A DNA stretch of 64,000 nt from Silene latifolia (Eukaryota; Streptophyta; Magnoliopsida; Caryophyllales; Caryophyllaceae). The position numbers and the translations under genes are program-made. Shown piece by piece: positions 55,577 through 64,000 of this stretch. The notes below the pieces were generated by a model that saw nothing but the letters and a program-made list of their open reading frames with translations, did no database searches and was not told the origin of the DNA. The stretch lies in the NCBI RefSeq assembly GCF_048544455.1, contig NC_133526.1:4976001-5040000 (forward strand). Reading direction: 5' to 3'. The number at the start of each line of letters is the position of its first letter. Position 1 is the first letter of the stretch.

Positions 55577-56933
55577 CTTGAAAATACAAAATGACAGAGA
55601 GGTAATATGCACTTTATACGGAGTAACATTTTCTAGTTGTGTACTAGCTGAAGTAATAACTTCCTGGTCGCCCTAGTTTTGCCCTCTCGCACCAACCAAC
55701 TAAACATGGTATAGAAGTAAACAATTTTTAGATGGTCGCTTGTGACTTCATTTACCAAGTTTTGGTGGTCGTTTTTCCTTTCTTAGTGATGTATTTTTCT
55801 CATAGCCTTGTAGCCGTTGTAGGTAATGGAGAGCTTTATTGTAGATAGTTAAACACCTATGTAGTTCAGTTTGGTTAGGTTAAACAAATTTAGAAAGATC
55901 GGTATTGTTGCATTCGTGGATAATGCTTTTGTTTAGATTGTTGAATATTTGTGCATATCTGTCAAGCTTGTAAAAAAATCCACAGATCGAGTAAGTCTTG
56001 AGCCCCGGACCAAGGAATACTTATTTGTTTTGTTTTACGGGTGATGGCTTCATAAGCGTCTCATGCATGATCCAGGAAAAGAACAAAATATCTGACTACC
56101 ACAACGGTGGCACACTTCGTGCTTCATACTTTTACCGATCACTACATGATTAATGGACTCGGTCCTGTAAGAACTGTATTTCTTTTTTTCTTTTTTTTGA
56201 AGCAGTATCCAAAATTTTGCTATTTCTTGTAAGTTTAAACGAAGGTATCAACTTGGTTAAAGTTAAATTTCTTATTAATACAACAAGCTCGAAGTTCATT
56301 AGTTACGTACTTGTTAGAGTAGATGAAGCTTCATACCTACGGAGACAAGTTAAGCAAAATGCAACGCAACCATCTCATCGGAATGAATTTCATAAAACAT
56401 GTGTATCCTACAAGTTAAGCAAAATGCAACGCAACCATCTAATCGGAATGAATTTCGTAAAACATGTGTAACCTATAAAATTGTACGGACTAATACATGA
56501 ACATACGAAGACGGTTTCAAGCCATTCAATGTAATCTACTCCCTACATTTCATAATAGAACAGTTCATGACGTGTTTATGCATACACCAGATTTGCTGTT
56601 TGCAGAAACTATGAAACATCATGGAAACAAAGTCTTAACATGGTTTGGAGTCGGCTAATATTGATCCGTTCTGGCGTAAATCCACCAATACTGTCAGGGG
56701 TTAATAAACAAAGTAAAAGAAATTAAATAAGATATTACACACAACATAAGATATTACTGATCTGTAGTAGTAAATTTGGTTCAATTGGGTAGGTTATTCA
56801 AGCATCTTCAACAAGTTCAACATAAAGAAATAGCACTACACAACCCCAACAGCTCAAAATAAACGCGAAGTACCACCAACAGCAACACAAGTCCGCCATC
56901 AACTGGACAATCTTTAACAAGATCGCCACAACA
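55577..56933. other. SEC10 3' region and spacer, with a tandem duplication
   Basis: No gene seen. Contains a perfect-length 65-bp tandem duplication at 56346-56410 and 56411-56475 (caagttaagcaaaatgcaac ... aaacatgtgta), with four or five mismatches. The rest is AT-rich. Confidence 0.6.
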
Positions 56934-59633
56934 CTAGCTGACTACAGTAGGCGGAGGGGAAGAAACCGGTGGGTTAAACATCAGAAGTCCAAGAGCCAGA
57001 CGTCTGGTTAAGTCTTCAGGTTCCAACTTCACAACATCCTTCCTCATGCCGATGTCAGCTGCCACCCTGCTTGTGCAATACACACTCACTGCCATCACCG
57101 CCATCCCGTAGACATTGCTCGTCATAATACGCAACGGTGAAGAGAGAACAGCAGCAAGGGGACCGCCAATTAGCGACACTGCTTGTCCACTCTGGCCCAT
57201 TGTTACTTGGTCCATAATTACAAGCCCGGTTTTGCAATATATAGTGAAATCTTCACAATTGTTCTTGAAGACGTTGTAACAGCCGAAGCCATTGTCAAGT
57301 AAGTACTTAGCTCGACGCACAACGACGTCACCGGGATCTGATCCTGCGAGAGTGCAGGTCCCACCACGCAGTTTTGCCACAAAGAGGGCAGGATTGACAC
57401 TGTACTCAAACCGGTATAATATACCACCGGCAAGAAAGCAGTCTAGGCATGAGGAGAGCACTCCATGGCCTTCTTCTGGAGGGACACAAGTAGGGCAAGG
57501 TACATGGGATTTATTAGGTCCCGAGCTTACTAGGAGAATATCCAACACAGTTCCTGTTCCTACTTCTTGACCGCGTCTTGTGAAGTGAATTACTTTGTTG
57601 TCTCCAACATAAATACCTATATAAATAGAAGTATGGAGAAGTCAGATTATATAGAGTCAATAATTGCTGATAGAACACGGGTCATTGCTACAGCATCAGG
57701 TATTTTAGTGTTCAGTAATTTTATTGATATTCCTTGTGGCAACCTATCCCGCAAGTTAACATTATAATAGAGAATCTTCATATCTCATATGTTTCTACTT
57801 TCTAGTGTATCTAAGTGTGTTTTGGGACATAAGATTTCTACACGACAAAGGATACCCTATGGAAGCTTCAAAATTCTGAATTACGTAAAACATACAAGTT
57901 TCAACTGGGTTGAGACCCGAGTTCAGAAGAAGGGGAGTGGGAATGACTTCTCTTCCGGTTTTTCCAATACACGACAAAAGATGCAAACCAACTTTTACAG
58001 ACCAACTTTTTAAAGTATGATGGTATATTGGAATATTACACAAGTATACCATAGTGGATATGAAATATGATACGACTTCAAAGAGACCCCGTTTGTCATG
58101 GTACCCTAGTTCAGTGCATAGAAAATACTATCACGACTTCACCCCCATGATAAACATGGAAGTGGCTAGTTCAATGCATCAAAAATACTAGCACGACTTC
58201 ATCCCCACCATAACCATGGCAGCCCAATTCGTTAAAAGTACAGAACTACTGATTCGTGGTACACTGAAACACAATGTCTAGTATGTAATCCCTATGACCT
58301 GCAACAATCTTCTTTTACTTTCTTACTTCCCCTCAAAAATTTTGATATAATTGGAGAATAAGCTTAGTGTGGGACGAGCGACTGTATTTAACTAAGGACC
58401 AATACTATGATAGAACACAGTCAAGCCAATTCGCAATTCACCACGGGTTGAGCAAACCCAATAAACTCAGGGCATAACCTAGTAAAGCATTTCAACTTAC
58501 TACAATTGATTCTAATTCTAATACAACTTCACTTTAACATTAAAAAATAAACATCCAATAACACACAATCAACAAGCTAAGACTAAACATCCAAGACGAA
58601 CATGATTAAATGACTGAAGCAGCCATTTTAAATCATATTTCTAGTAAGTGACACCATACAACAATAAATACACTGACTTGATAATGCTAACTGCAACGCG
58701 ATTGAACAAAAATAGAAGAGCGACATAGATAGACAAACCATGATGAGCATAAACATAAGCAGCCCTCCAAGAGTAGATGTGATCTCCTGCTTTCAAACTC
58801 TTCCTATCAACCCTATAGCCAAAATCCCACAATTCACAAAATCCATCAAACAAATATCATAAAGTTTCGATCTCTAGACATAAAATCACAAACAGTCCGT
58901 CTCATTATAGACGGCCACTATCCATCTATATCTATAGACGGATAGTGGCCCTCTCACAAAATTAAAGTGGGAGGACAAGTGGGGTATCCATTTCCCACCC
59001 ACTTGTATTACCCACTTTCATTTCCGTCTATAGCTATAGACGGATAGTGTCCGTCTATAATGAGAATCTGTGAATCACAAATTTGACAATATCCACCCTA
59101 TTGCTACAATCCCACATTTCTCAAAACCCATCCAACAAATATGAAATACCATAAAGTTTCGATCTTTAATCATAAACTCACAAATTCGACAATATCAATC
59201 ATTTTGCAAACCCCCACAATTCTCAAAACCCATCAAACAAACATAATAGAGTTTCAATCTTTAATCATAATACAGAAATTTGACAATATTTATTTGATGG
59301 GTTTTGTGAACTAATCATAAAATCACAATGTTTATCAACCCTATTGCCAAAATCCCATAATTCTCAAAACCCACCAAACAAAAATCATAAAGTTTCAATC
59401 TTTAATCATAAGATCACAAATTTGACAAAATTGTCGGCAAAATTGTAAGGTTGCCATCAAAGTGTCATGCAAAATAATTACTCTCTCCGTCCCCAATCAT
59501 TTGTTTACCTTTTTTATTCTTTGAACGAAATTTTAATCAAAGGTAAACAAATGATGGATGCGGAACAACTACATAAATTATACAGTATAATAATAAACTG
59601 ATACACTTCATACCTGTTGGAAAGAAGTCCCAT
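56934..59633 (-). CDS. LRAT/NC-domain protein (LEAD-SENSITIVE 1-like)
   Basis: Three exons: 59633-59614 (20 bp, MGLLSN), 58812-58739, and 57616-56934, in phase, total 258 aa. The LRAT-type papain-like fold is shown by GDHIYSW and AHHGIYVGD (first His), VIHF (second His) and NNCEDF (Cys), the H-H-C set used by LRAT/HRASLS acyltransferases. The central CPTC and SSCLDCF cysteines and the C-terminal hydrophobic VYGMAVMAVSVYCTSRVAADIG are typical of the plant NC-domain family. This family is annotated as LEAD-SENSITIVE 1-like in plants; the substrate is not known to me. The tiny first exon was found by extending upstream of the R-V-D-R-K-S-L-K exon to a matching MGLLSN|R junction. Confidence 0.88.
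58893..59072. mobile_element. Mutator-like MITE in intron 1 of the LRAT-domain gene
   Basis: The 9-bp direct repeat aatcacaaa flanks it (58884-58892 and 59073-59081). Ends share ctcattatagacgg in inverted orientation. The interior is nearly symmetrical (ctatagacggatagtg occurs near both ends). Confidence 0.85.
59479..59563. mobile_element. Degraded Stowaway-like MITE
   Basis: caatcatttgtttacctttt at the left and aaaggtaaacaaatgat at the right form inverted arms matching the element at 2701-2794. The right terminus has lost the GGAGGGAGTA end. Confidence 0.65.
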
Positions 59634-59887
59634 TTATCTGTGAAGCTCTCTCCTAGTTTCAAAAAATGCGAAAAAATTGGGTTCAAGTGAAAGAGGGGAA
59701 AGTGTTGGCTTTTTTTTCTAAAATTTTATTCGTATTTTTTTTTTAATATTTTGATCCTATCTATTTGGTGGTGTAATAATAGATGGAGTACATAAAATAA
59801 TGTTGATGAAGTTTGCGCTGTTATTTCTTAACAACGAAGGCTCGTCGTACACTGCGTGTTGACGCCTTGGAAATTGGGAGTGCCGAC

Positions 59888-60124
59888 TACTTCCTTCATT
59901 TAACTCTACTCTATCTATTTTCATTTTCTACACTATTCACAAGTGCATATTTAATTTCGATTGTCTCTCAATACATAAGTGAAAATATATTTATGTGTGA
60001 TGTTATTTGATTCGTCTCTACGAATACATTAGAAATATATATCTTTTATAATTTTTACAAATACGTAGCTAACGGTATTTACCGCGTAAAACATGCGTTG
60101 GAGTGGAGTTAAATGGAGGGAGTA
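59888..60124. mobile_element. Stowaway-like MITE
   Basis: Ends tacttccttcatttaact and agttaaatggagggagta are inverted and TA-bounded. It is a reverse-oriented relative of 7971-8232, sharing taccgcgtaaaacatgcgtt. Confidence 0.8.
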
Positions 60125-60409
60125 TATTGTTGATCGCGATTTTAAGTAAAATCAACAATACTCCCTCGGTCCGTTTTACTTATGACGATCTTTTCAAAGA
60201 GATCTCTCACAAAGTCACAGCCTTGGAAACTTGTGAAAAGATGAACTGAGTTTAAATTACCTAAAAATCAAATTCAAAAGAAGAGAACCTTTGCAAACAA
60301 GGTAATTAAGTCGGGTCAAATTATACAGATCAGTTGTTAGCAAGTTTTGAACTCGATCAGTCTGATCCGTTATAATGAACTTGATCTGATCAAGTCTAGA
60401 CATCATAAG

Positions 60410-60819
60410 TAGACCTGACAAAAGCAACCCGATCCGATTGACCTGACTCGAGACCCGAAACCCGAATTGACCCGACCCAACCCGAACATGAACATGAACC
60501 GAGCTTTCTTGACCTGTAACTGACTCAACACAAAAATGATCCGATCTGAAACAACCAAACTCAAAAATGACCCGACAAAACATAACTCTAATGGAACAAA
60601 AAAGGCTTGAAATTGTTTTTTATCTCTTATTCGTTGACCCGAAAATGACCCGGCCCGCTTTACTCGAAACAGACCCGACCAACAAATCCGAAATAGAGCC
60701 GAAACTCGAAATGACCCGACTTGGCCCGAATTAACCTCAAATTAATGAGAGACCTGTTCTGACCTGACCCGAACAAGCCCGATCTAAACCCGACCCAATT
60801 GACTCATTTATCAGGTCTA
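60410..60819. mobile_element. Element built of 'gacccgaa' words (candidate hAT-like)
   Basis: Inverted ends tagacctgacaaa and tagacctgataaa. The interior is made of degenerate acccgacccgaa words. No 8-bp target duplication was found, so it is either old or the borders are slightly off. Confidence 0.45.
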
Positions 60820-60834
60820 AATGTCTAATGAGAA

Positions 60835-61400
60835 GTCGGTAAATCCCATATTTACTAAAAGAATAAGCGAAACTCCAATATTTCCCGCCTAAAACATATT
60901 TCATAAAATTTTGTTTGGTATTTTTAGCATATATTATAGGTGTGGACATGATAAGTTATAAGACATAATCTTTTATATTTAAATATTTATAACATTTAAT
61001 ATGTCACATTCTGCATAAATTTTTGTCTGATCTTTTTTATGATAAAGAATTTTTTGTTTAAATAACTTTATGATAAAAATCTATTGATTTTTATGATAAA
61101 AAGTTGCGGCTAAAAAATATGTTATTAGTAAATATTTGTTAAAATTCATTGAGTTTTTATGATAAAAAGTTTCGGCTAAAAATATGTTATTAGTAAATAT
61201 TCGTAAATTAACACCATTAATTTCTCGGTAAAAAACAAAAAAAGTGTTTTCAAAAAATACTCATTTCATTACTTCTTTCAATTTAAATTTTGATTTCTCT
61301 AATCAAATACAATGAAGAGAAACATGAAAAATATATAAATTGTAAATTTAAATTACATAAATAATACACTAAAAAGTAAAACTCTATAGATACCGTGCAT
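60835..61400 (+). mobile_element. Diverged copy of the Helitron-like element at 23816
   Basis: Shares catatttactaaaagaata, atttcccgcctaaa, ggtatttttagcatatatta and, near the end, acataaataatacactaaaa with 23850-24340 in the same order. The 3' terminus is decayed (taccgtgcatatatttcacc). Confidence 0.4.
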
Positions 61401-61574
61401 ATATTTCACCATAAGCTTGTGACAGGTTAAATAAAACCCACTCGGATAGATAAAGATAAGACATTTGTAATTTCGAAGGCACTCTTACTTTTATCTTATC
61501 TACTTAAATGAGTGATATTTGACCCGTTACGAGGGAGACCTATTAATATTGCACCGGATGTATACTTAGGGCAT

Positions 61575-61645
61575 CAACAATAGAGGTTTGTCAACAAATG
61601 TTTGTGTACTTTTTAGAGGTTTGTTGACAAACCTCTCTATTGTTG
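61575..61645. repeat. Fold-back repeat
   Basis: caacaatagaggtttgtcaa (61575-61598 region) is repeated inverted at 61620-61645 with a two-base insertion and a ~20-base loop, giving arms of about 24 bp. Related 'gaggtttgtc' words continue at 62320-62410, suggesting a larger old element interrupted by 61651-62202. Confidence 0.6.
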
Positions 61646-61650
61646 GGAAT

Positions 61651-62202
61651 TAGGGATGTCAATTTCACCCGCATCCATCAAAACCCGATCCAACCGATCC
61701 TAAAAGATGGATGAAAACCCGACTTAAATGGATGATGGATGGATGACGGATGAAACGGATGATGGATGACGGATGGGTTGGATGAAGAAATTCCACCCGC
61801 CATCCACCCGACATTCATCCATCACCCGATTTTTTTACTTTTTATTTAATTTTTTTTGACATATAACACATTATTAAGATATAAAATATTTAAATTTTCA
61901 TATTTGTCTACTCTCAATATAGATATTTTTGTGAACCTACCCACTAAAAAGTTAAACTAACTAATTATCTAACTTTATTTTTGTAGAGAAAAAAAAAATC
62001 ATCATTTTTTTGAACTTGAAATATATAAATACACAACACCCGTTTATCACCCGATCCACCCGTTTCATCCATGGATGATGGATGGATGGATGACGGATGA
62101 TAGGTTTCACGGATGACGGACGGGTTGGATGAGATTTTAAAAGGACGGATGGATGACGGATGAGGCTTCACCCGACCCGAACCCGATCCATTGACATCCC
62201 TA
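61651..62202. mobile_element. hAT-like non-autonomous element built of 'ggatgacggatg' words
   Basis: The 8-bp direct repeat ttgggaat flanks it (61643-61650 and 62203-62210). Inverted ends tagggatgtcaat (13 bp, perfect). The outer parts are degenerate repeats of atggatgacggatga and the centre is AT-rich. Same size and design as 29065-29621 but with different words. Confidence 0.8.
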
Positions 62203-62757
62203 TTGGGAATGGGGTTTGAGGTTCATAGATGAGAATGGTTACAATTTTATATACAAGTTTGTGTTTTTGATTGTGAGTGATAGTGGACCCCATAGTATAC
62301 TTTTATGAGGTTTGTCTATATTTAAGAGGTTTGTCTATTATCATATTGAGATTTATTGTTAAAGAGGTTTGTGTGTTGACTGATGTGACATTAGACAAAC
62401 CTCATTTAACGTTTTGTCTATTGCTAATAGTTACAACTTACAAGTCACAAGAATAACTGTACCAAAAAAAAAAAAAACAAGTCACAAGAATAAACCGATA
62501 TGATAAAGTCACGAGAATAACCCGAGGTGAAATCATGAACTCGATCCGTCCGATCCGTTTAATAGATCTACCATTCTACCCCCATCACGTTCACTCCCGG
62601 TCTCCCTCGGCCTCTCCCCATCCCTCTCTTTAAACCCGTACTGTATCAACTAACAATTGGACCAACTAATTCATTCATCAATCATCATTGATCAATTCAC
62701 TACTGACAATCTCCATTAAAATCCTCTCAAAATCTCATTTTGTCGTATCCCAATAAA

Positions 62758-63336
62758 ATGAACAACCTATTCTCATCCACATTTTCACCCCACTCCGGAA
62801 ACGCGTCCGATCTCGAGTCGGGTTCAAGCGTAATCATAACCGGTGCAAATCTTGACAACTTCTTCCAAGATGTCGAAACCGTCAAACAAGACTTGACAGA
62901 CTTAGATGACCTCCAAAGAAAACTCCGGTCTGCCCATGAGGAAACCAAAACGGCCCACACGTCCGGTTCGGTTAAACTGCTCCGGTCCACCATGGACCGG
63001 GACGTGAAGTTGACCTTGAGAAAGGCCAAGCAGATCAAGGTCCGGCTCGAGGCGTTAGACCGGTCTAATGCGGCGAACCGGAGTCAGACCGGTTGTGGAC
63101 CGGGCAGCTCGACGGACCGGACTCGGACTTCGGTTGTGGCGGGGTTGAGAGAGAAGTTGAAGGAGAAGATGGAGGAGTTTCAGGAGTTGAGAGAGAGGGT
63201 AAATGCGGAATATAAGGAGACTGTTAAAAGACGGGTTTTTACTGTTACTGGTGAAAATCCTGATGATAATACTCTTGATCTTTTAATTACTACGGGTGAA
63301 AGTGAATCTCTTTTGCAAAAGGCTATTCAACATCAG
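62758..63336 (+). CDS. SYP12: SYP12-type syntaxin (Qa-SNARE), first exon; gene continues past the window
   Basis: 193 codons from ATG 62758 (MNNLFSSTFS) to a GT donor at 63337, the intron position shared by SYP121-like genes after the QKAIQ(E/H)Q motif. The Habc regulatory domain is visible: ANLDNFFQDVETVKQDLTDL, then KLLRSTMDRDVKLTLRKAKQ and KVRLEALDRSNAANR. The conserved GCGPGSSTDRTRTSVVAGL and KRRVFTVTGENPD stretches are diagnostic of SYP12. The SNARE helix and membrane anchor are encoded downstream, outside the window. SYP12 proteins drive vesicle fusion at the plasma membrane, including pathogen-induced secretion for SYP121. The paralogue (121, 122 or 124/125) cannot be fixed by eye. Confidence 0.9.
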
Positions 63337-63356
63337 GTTTGTTTGTTTTGTTGAAT

Positions 63357-63830
63357 TACTCAATTTTCATTTTGGATCATTCAGAAACCGTCTCTTTGTG
63401 TTCTAACAATTGCGGGAATGCTGATGCTGTTGATTTTTTTGGTTTTGTTGAATTCCGCAATTTTTATTTTTGATCATTCGGAAATGTTACTAACAGTTGC
63501 TGGAATGTTACCAAAGTTGGCTGGTGTGAGTGGTTAGGACTCTCATCTCTTTTAAACAAGTGGTCAAGGGGTTCGATTCCTGACTCTTGCAAATGAAAAA
63601 GCTAAACTTGGGAGGGATCAACCCATTAAATTGCTTTCAGTACCCGAAGGAGACTGTCGGTAGAGGATACTCCTGGTCAACACCAAAAAAAAACAGTTGC
63701 AGGAATGTTGATGTTGTTGAATTTTGCAATTTTCATTTTGAATCCCTCGAAAACCGTCTCTTTGCGTTGCTGACAGTTGTGGGAATGTTAAATGTTCTCT
63801 TTTTTTGTTAGTTTTTTTTTGTTTTGGTGA
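63357..63830 (+). repeat. Three Au-like SINE body repeats in the syntaxin intron
   Basis: The block 'caattttcattttggatcat ... gaaaccgtctctttgtgttc ... acaattgcgggaatg' occurs at about 63358-63436, 63459-63510 and 63722-63795, matching the body of the SINE at 39301. The second copy is split from its tail by the tRNA-type SINE at 63510. Confidence 0.6.
63510..63691 (+). mobile_element. tRNA-derived SINE in the syntaxin intron
   Basis: The direct repeat aacagttgctggaatgtt (63492-63509) recurs as aacagttgcaggaatgtt (63692-63709). A box tggctggtgtgagtgg (about 63518) and B box ggttcgattcc (63570-63580) mark a tRNA-derived head. It ends caacaccaaaaaaaa. A relative with a different body lies at 28748. 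Confidence 0.85.
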
Positions 63831-64000
63831 CATTGTTTGATTTGAAAGTATTTTGAAATGCAATGAAAAAGCTTGTTAATCAAAATTTTTGAGATATTTG
63901 GATTTTGGGGTATAGAATTTGGGTGATTGATTGCTAGTGTTTGGCTTTCATGATCAATGGCGGAACTAAGTACTGTAATTAGGGGGCGGGAATTTTAGGG

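Noticed and set aside
63518-63582. Possible tRNA gene (A and B boxes)
   Set aside because: Flanked by an 18-bp duplication and followed by an A run; tRNA-derived SINE.

Overview
The window is nuclear DNA of a flowering plant: many-exon genes with GT/AG introns, AT-rich spacers, and dense nested transposable elements (Stowaway, hAT-like and Mutator-like MITEs, tRNA-derived and Au-like SINEs, an L1-type LINE, Helitron-like termini and a Tat-lineage Ty3/gypsy element). The protein families, recurring 'tacggagta' words, the Retand/Ogre-like Tat element with an antisense reading-frame zone, and Au-like SINEs ending in TTG repeats suggest a eudicot, perhaps Caryophyllales; that placement is inference.

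Layout. (1) 1-9 kb: a TMK-family receptor-like kinase on the minus strand (two coding exons, 1748-5932), with a Stowaway MITE in its intron and more MITEs upstream. (2) 9.3-20.0 kb: a broken Tat-type LTR retrotransposon on the minus strand, set into a poly(A)-tailed retro-inserted fragment and flanked by an unusual ~140-bp direct duplication of the target instead of the normal ~5 bp. (3) 20-29 kb: gene-poor AT-rich DNA with one candidate small cysteine-rich (defensin-like) gene, an inverted pair of MITEs (one split by a solo-LTR-like insert), Helitron-like ends, a long ATT microsatellite, a tRNA-derived SINE and MITEs with perfect target duplications. (4) 29.7-35.4 kb: a nearly full-length L1-like LINE with a 14-bp target duplication, placed directly before the DEAD-box gene. 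(5) 35.4-41.2 kb: a DEAD-box RNA helicase gene (RH36-like, six coding exons) whose last intron holds a SINE nested in a Stowaway. (6) 41.5-45.5 kb: a duplicated fragment of the helicase 5' region and two decayed F-box-associated gene copies, one split by an hAT-like insert. (7) 46.0-55.6 kb: the exocyst subunit gene SEC10 (24 coding exons, 830 aa). (8) 56.9-59.6 kb: a three-exon LRAT/NC-domain protein gene on the minus strand. (9) 60-62.5 kb: an island of non-autonomous elements. (10) 62.76 kb to the end: the first exon of a SYP12-type syntaxin that continues beyond the window.

The intact genes belong to endomembrane trafficking (SEC10 exocyst, SYP12 plasma-membrane Qa-SNARE), cell-surface signalling (TMK) and ribosome biogenesis (RH36). 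No co-regulated cluster is evident. I found no CRISPR array, free-standing tRNA or rRNA gene, and no clearly new coding system. The most unusual signals are the ~140-bp duplication around the Tat element, an intronic MITE carrying four CACGTG boxes, two hAT-like elements built from repeated short words, the candidate defensin-like gene, and the displaced copy of the helicase 5' region.
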